The position numbers were made by a program, and so were the translations under genes. From contig CAVTGO010000010.1 of NCBI GenBank assembly GCA_963734275.1, forward strand, positions 186,001 through 250,000: a stretch of DNA of 64,000 nucleotides, in the 5' to 3' direction. This document shows positions 8,598-17,500 of this stretch, piece by piece. Source of the DNA: CAVTGO01 sp963734275. Its GTDB lineage: Bacteria; Actinomycetota; UBA4738; HRBIN12. The notes below the pieces were generated by a model that was not told the DNA's origin, did not search any database, and saw only the letters and a program-made list of their open reading frames with translations. Position 1 is the stretch's first letter; each line of letters begins with the position of its first letter.

Positions 8598-9322
8598 CCG
8601 ATCCGTGACGGTGGCCAGATGATCACGAAGGCCCGGCCGACCACCTTGTCGACCGGGATGAAGCCGAGCCCGAAGCGTGAGTCGTTGGAGTTCAACCGGT
8701 TGTCCCCGAGCACCAACAGGCCGTCCACGGGCACCTGCACGGGGCCGTAGTCGCGCGTGTCGGGCGGACCCTCGAGGTACGGCTCGCGGACGTGGGCGCC
8801 ATCGACGAACAGCTTCCCTCGGCGGAGCTCCACGGTCTCTCCCGGAAGGCCGATCACGCGCTTGATGAAGTCCTCGTCCGCCGGGCGGGCGAAGCCGATC
8901 GCCTCGGAGATCCAGTGGACGAAGCCCCCCACGATCCCCCGATCCGGGCCGCCCCGTCCTTGCGGGTCCTCGAAGACGATGACGTCCCCACGTCCGGGTG
9001 AGTACAGCACCTTCCGCACGAGGACGCGATCGCCTGGGAGCAGGGTCGGCTCCATGGAGCCGGACGGGATGAAGAACGCCTGCACGAGGAAGGTCTTCAG
9101 CAAGATCGCGAGCACGAGGGCAAGGACGATCAGGACCGGCAACTCGTGCAGGAACGACAGCGCGCCGGATCTGGAGGGTGGCTCGGGCCGGCCGGGCTCG
9201 GGCCGGGGTGGCTCGGGCCGGCCGGTCTCGGGCTTGCCGGGCTCGAACGGTGCGGGACGACGCGAACGGATCGCGTACGCCCGGTCGGCCGGCTCGCCGG
9301 AGCCGGACGGGCGTTCGCTCAC
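8585..9322 (-). CDS. lepB: Signal peptidase I
   Basis: Membrane-bound serine/lysine protease that removes signal peptides of Sec and Tat substrates. With GTG at 9322, four bases after the rplS stop, the protein has 245 residues. A long proline/glutamate/arginine-rich cytoplasmic tail (residues 1-55, with repeated GRPEPP units) leads into one transmembrane helix (about 61-83) and then the catalytic domain: PSGSMEPTL with nucleophile Ser89 and DFIKRVIGLPGE with general base Lys154, plus the conserved GDNRLNSNDSR motif. The frame stays open upstream through rplS, but that part is not family-like. Confidence 0.92.
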   Translation of the reverse strand: MSERPSGSGEPADRAYAIRSRRPAPFEPGKPETGRPEPPRPEPGRPEPPSRSGALSFLHELPVLIVLALVLAILLKTFLVQAFFIPSGSMEPTLLPGDRVLVRKVLYSPGRGDVIVFEDPQGRGGPDRGIVGGFVHWISEAIGFARPADEDFIKRVIGLPGETVELRRGKLFVDGAHVREPYLEGPPDTRDYGPVQVPVDGLLVLGDNRLNSNDSRFGLGFIPVDKVVGRAFVIIWPPSRIGWIN

Positions 9323-9326
9323 CGGT

Positions 9327-9917
9327 CTAGGCCTGCGCCTCGACCTCGGCGGGAGCCTCCGACGCGGCCGCCTCGGGTGTTCCTTCGGCCTCGGTGGCCC
9401 CGGCGGCGAGCGTCTCTCCCGTGCTCTCGTCGGGCGCCGGCTCGGTGGGGTCGGGGACATCGGCCATCTCGGTCGCGGCCTCACCCGACTCCTCGCCCTC
9501 GGCCTCGGCGTCCGGTTCGCGAGCATGGAGGGCGGCCGCCTCGGCGGCCTCGATGGCAGCGAGCTCGTCCTCGCCCAGGCGGCGCTCGCGGATCCGCGCC
9601 TTCTTCCCGCGGCGCTCGCGCAAGTAATAGAGCTTGGCGCGACGCACGCGCCCGCGAGAGACGATCTCGAGCTTGCCGATCGACGGGGAGTGAAGGGGGA
9701 AGGTGCGTTCGACGCCGACGCCGAACGAGATCTTCCGGACGGTGAACGTCTCCTGGAGGCCTCCGCCCTGTCGGCGGATCACGACCCCCTGGAACACCTG
9801 GATGCGCTCGCGACCCGCCTCGACGACCCGCACGTGCACCTTGACGGTGTCGCCGGGTCGGAACTCCGGCAGGTCGGCGCGCAGATACGCCTGGTCGACG
9901 AGATCGGTCTTGTTCAT
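9327..9917 (-). CDS. rplS: 50S ribosomal protein L19 with long acidic C-terminal tail
   Basis: A 196-residue L19. The first 115 residues are a complete standard L19 (for example FRPGDTVKVHVRVVEAGRER and GKLEIVSRGRVRRAKLYYLR). The remaining 80 residues are an extension rich in Glu, Ala and Pro, almost free of positive charge, which is unusual on a ribosomal protein that sits at a subunit bridge. The tail is in frame and shares the codon bias of the core, so it is not a read-through artefact. A TATCAT hexamer on the minus strand at 9932-9937 could be a -10 element for this gene. lepB follows after four bases. Confidence 0.95.
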   Translation of the reverse strand: MNKTDLVDQAYLRADLPEFRPGDTVKVHVRVVEAGRERIQVFQGVVIRRQGGGLQETFTVRKISFGVGVERTFPLHSPSIGKLEIVSRGRVRRAKLYYLRERRGKKARIRERRLGEDELAAIEAAEAAALHAREPDAEAEGEESGEAATEMADVPDPTEPAPDESTGETLAAGATEAEGTPEAAASEAPAEVEAQA

Positions 9918-9959
9918 GGCGGGAGTTCCGAATGATAGCAGGCGCCCCTCGGGCCCCGG

Positions 9960-10634
9960 TCAGCGTTCCAGCAGGTCGGGGCGGTTGCGGCGGGTCTTCT
10001 CGAGGGCGGCCTCGCGCCGCCAGCGCTCGATCTCAGCGTGGTTGCCCGAAAGGAGGACCGCCGGCACCGCCATGCCGCGGAACTCCGCCGGGCGGGTGTA
10101 CTGGGGATGGTCCAGCATCCCCTCCTCGCCGAACGAGTCGCGCTCATGGGACTCCTCGCGCCCGATGACGCCGGGGACCACGCGGGTCACGGCCTCGAGC
10201 ACGACGAGCGCCGGAACCTCGCCGCCCGACACCACGTAGTCGCCGATCGAGACCTCCTCGGCGGGCAGGCCTTCGGCCACGCGCTCGTCGACGCCCTCGT
10301 AGCGTCCCGCCACCAGCACGAGCCAGGGCTCTTCGCCCAGCTCGCGGACGAGCGCCTGGTCGAGACGCCGGCCGGCCGGCGAGAGCAGGAGCAGCCGCTT
10401 GCGACCCTCGCCGAGCGCCTCGACGGCGGCGAACACCGGCTCGGGCTTCATCACCATGCCCGGCCCACCGCCGTAGGCCTCGTCGTCGGTCTGCCGGTGC
10501 TTGCCGGTCGCATGCTCGCGGATGTCGTGCACGCGCACGTCGAGCACGCCCGCCTCGATCGCCTTGCCGAGCAGGCTCTCGCGGAGCGGGCTTTCGAAGA
10601 TCCCGGGGAAGATCGTCAGGACGTCGATGCGCAC
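9960..10634 (-). CDS. trmD: tRNA (guanine37-N1)-methyltransferase TrmD
   Basis: A 224-residue SPOUT-class methyltransferase making m1G37 in tRNAs with a G36 and so preventing +1 frameshifting. The trefoil-knot SAM site is visible: LVAGRYEGVDERV and SIGDYVVSGGEVPALV. The N-terminal MRIDVLTIFPGIFESPL and YGGGPGMVMKPEP stretches are near consensus. Domain 2 ends with QYTRPAEFRG. Lies between rimM and rplS in the classical rpsP-rimM-trmD-rplS order. GTG start at 10634. Confidence 0.95.
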   Translation of the reverse strand: MRIDVLTIFPGIFESPLRESLLGKAIEAGVLDVRVHDIREHATGKHRQTDDEAYGGGPGMVMKPEPVFAAVEALGEGRKRLLLLSPAGRRLDQALVRELGEEPWLVLVAGRYEGVDERVAEGLPAEEVSIGDYVVSGGEVPALVVLEAVTRVVPGVIGREESHERDSFGEEGMLDHPQYTRPAEFRGMAVPAVLLSGNHAEIERWRREAALEKTRRNRPDLLER

Positions 10635-10643
10635 GGGTGCAGG

Positions 10644-11165
10644 CTAGCGCGCCGTCTCGGGCGTGGTGAGCCCGGGGATGTCGCCGACCACGACGCGTCC
10701 GGTCTCGACATCCACGGAGACGATCACGTCTTTCAGCACGGGGATCAGCGTCTCCTCGCCGTCCGCGTCCACCGCCGTCCAGACGTCGTTCGCCTGCGTG
10801 TGGATCACCTCGCGCAGGACGCCGAGCGCCTTCCCCGTGTCCGTCACGACCTCGCAGCCCACCAACCGGTGGTCCCACCACGACCCCTCGGGCAGCGTCG
10901 GCGAGGTGGACTCGGGCACCAGGAGCAGCGCGCCCTGCAGCGCTTCGGCCTGCGCGCGGTCCGAGACGCCGGCGAAGCGGACGAGGAGGCGGTCCTTGTG
11001 GGGACGGCTGGACTCCACTGCGAGCGTCCGACCGTCCTCGAGGCTCACGACGGCGCCGTCGGCGAACCGCTCGGGGACCTCGGAGAGGACCTGGACGTTC
11101 AGCTCGCCGGTGACGCCGTGCGGGCGGGTGATGCGACCGACCACGACGGTCGGCTCGGAAGTCAT
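10644..11165 (-). CDS. rimM: Ribosome maturation factor RimM
   Basis: A 173-residue 16S rRNA processing factor that binds S19 during 30S head assembly. The N-terminal beta-barrel opens with VVVGRITRPHGVTGELNVQV, a good family match, and the PRC-barrel domain covers about residues 95-168 (WDHRLVGCEVVTDTGKALGV). Starts with ATG at 11165, two bases after the stop of the KH-domain gene. Standard neighbours khpA and trmD. Confidence 0.94.
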   Translation of the reverse strand: MTSEPTVVVGRITRPHGVTGELNVQVLSEVPERFADGAVVSLEDGRTLAVESSRPHKDRLLVRFAGVSDRAQAEALQGALLLVPESTSPTLPEGSWWDHRLVGCEVVTDTGKALGVLREVIHTQANDVWTAVDADGEETLIPVLKDVIVSVDVETGRVVVGDIPGLTTPETAR

Positions 11166-11167
11166 CC

Positions 11168-11425
11168 TCAGTCGGCGATCTCGACGATCGCGTGCCGGAG
11201 GCCGGAGCGGATCGCGGCGGCCTTCACGACCGTGCGGATCGCTCGCGCCGTGCGGCCTCCGCGGCCGATCACCTTGCCCATGTCGTCCTTCGCGACGCGG
11301 AGCGTGAGGAGTACCCCGCGGTCGTCGTGGTCCTCGACGACCTCGACCGCGTCTGGATCGTCGACGAGCTCGCGCGCGACGAACTCGAGGAGTTCCCGCA
11401 GCCCCTCCGGCGCGTCGTCCGCCAC
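11168..11425 (-). CDS. khpA: KH-domain RNA-binding protein KhpA
   Basis: An 85-residue single type-II KH protein. The GxxG RNA-contact loop is visible in MGKVIGRGGRTARAIRTVV. KhpA pairs with KhpB/Jag in many Gram-positive bacteria to regulate cell elongation and small-RNA function. Position between rpsP and rimM is the conserved actinobacterial one (Rv2908c in M. tuberculosis). The first residues (MADDAPEGLRELLEFVARELV) form the usual leading helix; length is normal. Confidence 0.92.
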   Translation of the reverse strand: MADDAPEGLRELLEFVARELVDDPDAVEVVEDHDDRGVLLTLRVAKDDMGKVIGRGGRTARAIRTVVKAAAIRSGLRHAIVEIAD

Positions 11426-11430
11426 CGGGG

Positions 11431-11748
11431 TCAGGAAGCCGCGGCGGCCGTGTCCGCGGAGGGTTCGACGGCCGTGTCCGCGGACGGCTTCTCGCCCGCG
11501 AACTTCTCCCAGATACCGACCTTGGTCATCAGCACCCGAACCGTGTTGGAGGGCTGGGCGCCGACCCGCAGCCAGTGCAGCGCGCGCTCCTCGTCGATCT
11601 CGATAAGCGAGGGGTCCTCGAGCGGGTGGTACTTGCCGATGTTCTCGATGAACCGGCCGTCGCGGGGGCTCCGCTGGTCGGCCACGACCACGCGGTAGAA
11701 GGGCCGCTTCTTGGCCCCGAGCCGCTTCAACCTGATGCGTACCGACAT
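11431..11748 (-). CDS. rpsP: 30S ribosomal protein S16 with short repeat tail
   Basis: S16, 105 residues. The conserved core begins MSVRIRLKRLGAKKRPFYRV and includes ENIGKYHPL. I set the start at the ATG 11748, 11 bases after the ffh stop; the frame is open far upstream through ffh but that is a shadow. The last 18 residues contain a short duplication (PSADTAVE/PSADTAAA), encoded by two identical 15-base units (11446-11460 and 11470-11484) with a 24-base period. S16 tails vary in length in Actinobacteria, but the direct repeat suggests recent slippage growth. Confidence 0.95.
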   Translation of the reverse strand: MSVRIRLKRLGAKKRPFYRVVVADQRSPRDGRFIENIGKYHPLEDPSLIEIDEERALHWLRVGAQPSNTVRVLMTKVGIWEKFAGEKPSADTAVEPSADTAAAAS

Positions 11749-11759
11749 GTCCTTGTCTC

Positions 11760-13103
11760 CTAGGTTCCGAGGCCCGGCATCTGTGGCATCCCGGGGATCC
11801 GTGGCATCCGCTTGCCGCCCATCATCGACTTCATCATCTTGCGCGCGGCGTCGAACTCCTTCAGCAGGGCGTTCACGTCGGCCGTCGTGGTGCCCGAGCC
11901 TCGAGCGATCCGCAGGCGCCGGGACCCACCGATGATAGCGGGGTTCTGACGCTCCTCCCTGGTCATGGCGCTGATCACCGCCTCGGCCCGCGACATCTGG
12001 CCCTCGTCCACCTGGAGGTCCTTCAGGGCGTTCTTGCCGCCGGGGACTCCGGGCAGCATCGCCAGGATGTCCTGCAAGGGGCCGAGCTTGCGCATCTCGC
12101 GCATCTGGACGAGGAAGTCCTCGAGCGTGAACCGTGCCTCGAGCATCTTCTTCGCGGCGTCGGCTGCCTGGTCCTGGTCGAGGGTCTCCTGGGCCTTGTC
12201 GATCAGACTCAGCACGTCGCCCATCCCCATGATCCGCGAGGCCATCCGGTCCGGGTAGAAGGGCTCGAGGTCCCCCGGCTTCTCTCCCGTCCCCACGAAG
12301 AAGACCGGCCGCCCGGTCACGGCGGTGATCGAGAGTGCCGCGCCGCCGCGCGCGTCGCCGTCGAGCTTGGTCAGCACGAACCCGGTCGTGTCCACCTCTC
12401 GCATGAAGGCCTCGGCCTGCACGACGGCGTCCTGGCCGGTCATCGCGTCGGCCGCCATGAGCACCTGGTGCGGCCGGATCGCGTCCTTCACACGCCGGGC
12501 CTCGCGCATCATCTCCTCGTCGACATGCATCCGGCCTGCGGTGTCGACGATCAGGACGTCGAAGCCCTCGCGTTCGGCATGCTTCAGTCCGCTCTTCGCC
12601 ACCTTCACGGCGTCCTTGCCGTCCGAAACGACCTCGACGCCGATCTCGCGGCCGAGCGTCATCAGCTGATCGACGGCCGCCGGCCGCCACAGGTCGGCGG
12701 CGACGAGCAGCGGGCGCTTGCCCTTGGACTTCAGCTGGAGCGCGAGCTTCGCGGACGCGGTCGTCTTGCCCGAGCCCTGCACCCCGGCCATCATCACGAC
12801 CGCGGGCTTCGCGCTCGGAAGGTGGAACGGAGCCTGTGTGCCCCCCATCGTGGCCTGCAGTTCGTCGCGAACGATCTTCACCACCTGTTGCGCGGGGGTG
12901 AGGCTCTGCATGACCTCCGCGGACAGCGCCCGGGCGCGGACGCGTTCGAGCAGGTCGTCGGCCACGGCGGCCGCGACGTCGGCGTCCAGCAACGCCGTCC
13001 GCATGTCGGCGAGCGCGTTGTCGATCTGCTTCGGATGGAGCTTGCCTCGCGAGCGGAGCTTCTTGAAGATGCCGTCGAGGCGGCCGCTCAGCGCATCGAA
13101 CAC
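11760..13103 (-). CDS. ffh: Signal recognition particle GTPase Ffh (SRP54)
   Basis: A 447-residue SRP54 protein that binds signal sequences on the ribosome and docks with FtsY. N domain residues 1-85; G domain with GVQGSGKTTASAKLA, DTAGRMH and TKLDGDARGG; methionine-rich M domain from about residue 300 (RKMMKSMMGGKRMPRIPGMP). Starts with GTG at 13103, five bases after the stop of a CheY-like gene, which is an unusual neighbour. No SRP RNA gene was recognised in the window. Confidence 0.96.
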   Translation of the reverse strand: MFDALSGRLDGIFKKLRSRGKLHPKQIDNALADMRTALLDADVAAAVADDLLERVRARALSAEVMQSLTPAQQVVKIVRDELQATMGGTQAPFHLPSAKPAVVMMAGVQGSGKTTASAKLALQLKSKGKRPLLVAADLWRPAAVDQLMTLGREIGVEVVSDGKDAVKVAKSGLKHAEREGFDVLIVDTAGRMHVDEEMMREARRVKDAIRPHQVLMAADAMTGQDAVVQAEAFMREVDTTGFVLTKLDGDARGGAALSITAVTGRPVFFVGTGEKPGDLEPFYPDRMASRIMGMGDVLSLIDKAQETLDQDQAADAAKKMLEARFTLEDFLVQMREMRKLGPLQDILAMLPGVPGGKNALKDLQVDEGQMSRAEAVISAMTREERQNPAIIGGSRRLRIARGSGTTTADVNALLKEFDAARKMMKSMMGGKRMPRIPGMPQMPGLGT

Positions 13104-13108
13104 GACGC

Positions 13109-13495
13109 TCAGGCCTCCGGAGCGGCGTCACCGGTCAGCACGCGCTCCACCGTGCGCAGCAAGGCGGTCGGCGAGAACGGCTTCGTGAAGTACTCGTCGG
13201 CGCCGAGCCCGATCACGTAGTCGCGGCCCTCCTCGCCGGTGGCGGTCACGATGATCACCCGCACGTCCTTCGTGGTCGGGTCCGCCTTCAGCTCGGTGAG
13301 CACGTCGGCGCCGCTCGCGCCGGGGATGTTGAGGTCAAGGAACATCAGGTCCGGCGGCCGGCTCCTCGCCATCGAGAGCGCGCTGGCGCCGTCGGTCGCC
13401 TCGCGGATATCGAAGCCCTCGTGCTCGAGGATCAACTTCATGGCCTCGCGCATCGTCGGATGGTCCTCGACGATGATGATGTCGGCCTTGGCCAT
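13109..13495 (-). CDS. Single-domain CheY-like response regulator
   Basis: A 128-residue receiver with no output domain. All phosphorylation-site residues are present: the acidic cluster in IIIVEDHPTMREA, phospho-acceptor Asp in LMFLDLNIPG, Thr in IIVTATGEE and the invariant Lys in FTKPFSPTALL. It starts with ATG at 13495, two bases after the ftsY stop, and ends five bases before ffh, so it is co-transcribed with both halves of the SRP pathway. Such stand-alone receivers pass phosphate on or bind a partner; the partner is unknown. The cognate kinase could be in the signalling island at 22-33 kb, but nothing in the sequence proves it. Confidence 0.9.
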   Translation of the reverse strand: MAKADIIIVEDHPTMREAMKLILEHEGFDIREATDGASALSMARSRPPDLMFLDLNIPGASGADVLTELKADPTTKDVRVIIVTATGEEGRDYVIGLGADEYFTKPFSPTALLRTVERVLTGDAAPEA

Positions 13496-13497
13496 CG

Positions 13498-14502
13498 CTA
13501 GCCGCCCAGCAGTCGGTCGGCGAACGCCTTCGCCTCGAACGGCTCGAGGTCCGCCTCGCCCTCGCCGACGCCGATCAGCTTCACCGGAACGCCGAGCTGT
13601 TCCCGGACCGCCAGGACGACCCCCCCTTTCGCCGTGCCGTCGAGCTTCGTGAGCGCGACGCCGGTCACCTCCACCGCATCGGTGAAGGCCCGCGCCTGCG
13701 CGATGCCATTCTGCCCCGTCGTTGCGTCGAGGACGAGGAGCGTCTCGTCGGGTACCCGGCCCGCCGCCTTCTCCAGGACCCGGCGGACCTTCTTCAACTC
13801 CTCCATCAGTGGGGTCTTGGTGTGGAGGCGACCCGCGGTGTCCACGATCAGGACGCTCGAGCCACGCGCCTCGGCCGACCTCACCGCGTCGAACGCGACC
13901 GCGCCGGGGTCCGCACCCCGCTCCTGGCTCACGAGGTGCGCGCCGGCCCGCTGGGCCCATACGTCGAGCTGCTCGGACGCGGCGGCTCGGAAGGTGTCCG
14001 AGCCGGCAAGGCTCACGGAGCGGCCGTCGCGCGAGAGCCGCGAGGCGAGCTTGCCGATAGTCGTCGTCTTACCGGACCCGTTCACGCCGACGACCATCAC
14101 CACGCCCAAGCGGTCGTCGGGCAGATCGAGCGGGTGGTCCTCGCCGAGGATCTCCACGATCTCCTCGGAGATGAGACCGGCGGGGTCGCTGCCGACCTCG
14201 TAGCGGCCCCGTACGTCGGCGACGATCCGGGCGGACGTGCTCGGCCCGACGTCGGCGCGGATCAGCAGCTCCTCGAGGCCACGCCAGGTCTCGCCGGTCG
14301 CCTCCCCGGCGCCGAACAGCGACCGGATCCGGCCCCCGAGAGCCTCGGTCCGTGCGGGCGCGGCACGGGGGTCGGCACGCTCGGACCCGGTCGTCGTCGC
14401 GGCAGGACGCGCCGGCGAGCGACCTCGACGCCGGTACACGAGCACCGCCGCCACGACGGCGACGACGACGAGCACGGCGAGGATCGGAAGGAGGATCTCC
14501 AC
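13498..14502 (-). CDS. ftsY: SRP receptor FtsY with N-terminal membrane anchor
   Basis: A 334-residue GTPase that receives the ribosome-SRP complex at the membrane. Residues 1-23 (ILLPILAVLVVVAVVAAVLVY) form a transmembrane helix followed by an arginine-rich linker, as in many actinobacterial FtsY. NG domain: VVGVNGSGKTTTIGKLA, SDTFRAAASEQL, VDTAGRLHTKTPLM and TKLDGTAKGG. ATG start at 14502, 11 bases downstream of smc. smc-ftsY-ffh is the normal order, here with an extra receiver gene in between. Confidence 0.96.
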   Translation of the reverse strand: MEILLPILAVLVVVAVVAAVLVYRRRGRSPARPAATTTGSERADPRAAPARTEALGGRIRSLFGAGEATGETWRGLEELLIRADVGPSTSARIVADVRGRYEVGSDPAGLISEEIVEILGEDHPLDLPDDRLGVVMVVGVNGSGKTTTIGKLASRLSRDGRSVSLAGSDTFRAAASEQLDVWAQRAGAHLVSQERGADPGAVAFDAVRSAEARGSSVLIVDTAGRLHTKTPLMEELKKVRRVLEKAAGRVPDETLLVLDATTGQNGIAQARAFTDAVEVTGVALTKLDGTAKGGVVLAVREQLGVPVKLIGVGEGEADLEPFEAKAFADRLLGG

Positions 14503-14513
14503 GGGCAGTCAGG

Positions 14514-17500
14514 CTAGCCGACGGCGCCCGGCTCCGGCACGGCGACGGGGTCCTCGAGGAGGAAGGGTTCGTCGGCGGACGAGTGCTCGGGGTGCCCCGC
14601 GGGGTGCTCGAGCCTCTGGGCGAGGACCCTGGACGTTCCGTCCTTGCTCATCGAGATGCCGTACATCATCTCGGCGACCTCCATGGTCCGCTTCTGGTGC
14701 GTGACGATCAAGACCTGGGAGTCGCGCGCGAAGCCCTCGACCAGACCGATGAACCGATGGAGGTTCACGTCGTCCAGCGCGGGCTCCACCTCGTCCATCA
14801 GGTAAAAGGGGCTCGGCCGCGCCTTGAAGATGGCGAACAGGAACGCCATCGCGGTGAGCGCGCGCTCGCCGCCCGAGAGCAGGCTGATCCGCTTCACGCG
14901 CTTGCGGCCTGGTCGGGCTTCGATCTCGATCCCGGTCTGCAACAGGTCGCCGGGCTCGGTCGCGACGAGCCGGCCCTCCCCGCCGGGGAACAGCTCCTTG
15001 ATCAGGCGCTCGAACTCGGCCGCGACGTCCCGGTAGGCCGCCTCGAACGTGATCACGATCTCCGACTCGATCCGCCGGATCACCTCGAGGAGGTCGCGGC
15101 GTGCCGCTCGCACGTCCTCGAGCTCGCGGCCGAGGAAGTCGTACCGCTCCTGGAGGGCCTCGAACTCGCCGCCGGCGAGCAGGTTCACGCGCCCGAGCAG
15201 CACGAGCCGTCGCTGCACCAGCTCCGCCGCGCGTTCGAGCGCGGCTGAGCTGTCGTCCTCGGCGAGCTCGGCGACGGCCTCCGCCGGCTCGCGCTGGTGA
15301 CCTTCCCGGAGCAGGCGCTCGGCGTCGCGGATACGCCGGTCCAGCTCGCCGCGGGCGCGGTCTTCGTCCTCGTACTCCTCGCGGAGGCGCTCGAGCTCGG
15401 TCGACGCCTCTCTCCACTCACGGTTGGCACCCGCTTCGTCCTCGGTGGCCGCGCGCTCCGCTTCGGCCGCGGCGGCGCGCGCCACCCCGGCTGTGTCCAG
15501 ATCGCGTTCGGCCGTCGCGAGGCGCTCCTCGGCAGCGGCGCGCTCGGCCGTGCACCGCTCGACCTGACCGCGCAGCTGATCCGGGTCCTGCGCCGCGAGG
15601 CCCTCGCGCTCGGCCCGCACGGAGACGAGACGAGCATCGAGCGCCGATCGATCGCGGCGGAGCGTCTCGACGGCCACCCGGGCCTGGATCGGCGGCTCTG
15701 GGCTCCTCGGCATCTCGGGCAGCTCGTGACGAACGGGCTCGGCGACCGCGAGGCTCTCGCGCCACGCCGCCGCCGCGTCGTCCATCCCGGAGAGCCGCTG
15801 CGAGAGCAGCTCCTCCTCCTTGGTCACCGAGGCGAGGTCCGTCTGGATGCGCCCGATCCGCTCGGCGGCGCGCGTGATGCTGGCGTCGGCCCGGTCGATC
15901 GCCTCGGCCAGCTCCGCGAGCTCGCCCGAGATCGCCTCGAGCCGCTCGCGCCGGGGCTTCAGGTCGGCCTTCGCTGCACCGAGGTCGTGCTGCACGACCG
16001 CGAGCTCGCGGCGGATCTCCTCGGCGCGCGAATCCGACTCGGCGGTGGTGCGGATCACCGCGTCGCCGAGCAGGATCCCCTCGGGCGTGACGAACGAGGC
16101 CTTCGGGTGCTTCGCGTGTTTGCGCACCGCCTCGTCGAGCGTGTCCGCGAGGTAGATCTCGCGGAGGACCGTGCTGACGAGGCCGCGGACGGAGGGATCG
16201 GCGTCGACGATCGACAGCAGCGTCCGCTCCCCCGGCAGGACGAAGGACGCCGGACCGCCACCCGCCACCGTCAGGATCGCTCCTTCGCCCTGCGGTGCGT
16301 CCTCGATGGCGCGATCTCCGTCCGCGTAGACGACCGCGTCGATGAGCGGCCCGAGCCCGGCCCGAAGCGCTCGCTCCCATCCCGCCTGGATGCGGACGAG
16401 CCGGCCCAGCAGGCCGATCGATCGGTCCGCGTGGTCCTCCAGGAACCGGGAGCCCGGCGTCTCGACGAGGTCGGCGAGCCGGGCCTCGAGGACGTCGCGG
16501 CGGCGCTCGTGACCACGCAGGGCCTCCTCGAGCTGGGCGACCTTGTCGGCCCGGGCGTGGCGCTCACGCTCCAGCTCGGACCGGCGCTCCGACAGGGGTG
16601 AGGTCTCGGCATCGAGGCGTTCCACGTCGTGGCCGAGCCCGTCCCGTTCGCGCTCGAGCTCCGTCCGCCGGCCGCGAACCTGGCCGAGCGACTCCTCCAA
16701 CCGGGAACGCTCGCGGTCGGAGGACGCGAGCGAGCGACGGAGGGTCTCCATCTCGGCGCGGTGGGCGGCGGCATCCTCGGAGATCCGGCGCCGGTCCTCC
16801 TCCACCCGCCGGCGGTCCTCGGCCGCGGCCTGGAAGTCGCGCTCGGCCACCTCGAGTTCTCGCTCGCGCTCGGCGAGCTCCACGGCGACGTCGGTCGCGC
16901 GTGCCGACAGGCGCGCGAGGTCGTCATCGAGGCCGGTGAGTCGCGCGCCGCGACCGGCCTCGGCGGCAAGCGCCTGGCGGGCCTCGGACTCGAGCTCGAC
17001 CGCGCGGCGGAGCTCCAGCTCGGCCGCGGACTTGGCGTTCTGCGTCTCGGCGAGACGGGCGTCGGCGGCCTGTTGTGCCCAGACCGCACGTGCGCGCTCG
17101 TCGGCGGCTCGCGTGACCCGCTGATCCAGTGCGTCCAGCCGCTCCCGCGCGGCGGTGCGTCGGGCGAGACCCTCGTCCCAGCCGCCGGCGCGTCGGTCGC
17201 GCTCGGCCCACAGGTCGCGCAGGCGCGCGGCCGCGAGCATCACGGTCACGCGATCGGCCTCGGAGGTCAGGTCCTCGTGCCGCTTGGCCATCTCCGCCTG
17301 CTGGCGCAGCGGCTTGAGCTGACGCTTCAGCTCGGCGAGGACGTCCTGCAGGCGGAGGAGGTCCTGGTCCAGGCCGCCGAGCTTGCGCTCGGCCCGCTCC
17401 TTGCGCTTGCGGTGCTTCGCGATGCCCGCGGCCTCCTCGATGTAGGTCCTGCGCTCCTCGGGGCGGGCCGTGAGGACCTCCTCGAGCTGCCCCTGGCCGA

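Noticed and set aside
11760..14502. SRP RNA gene next to ffh/ftsY
   Set aside because: No stretch with the conserved GGAA/GCAR-type SRP RNA tetraloop region was found in the short gaps.
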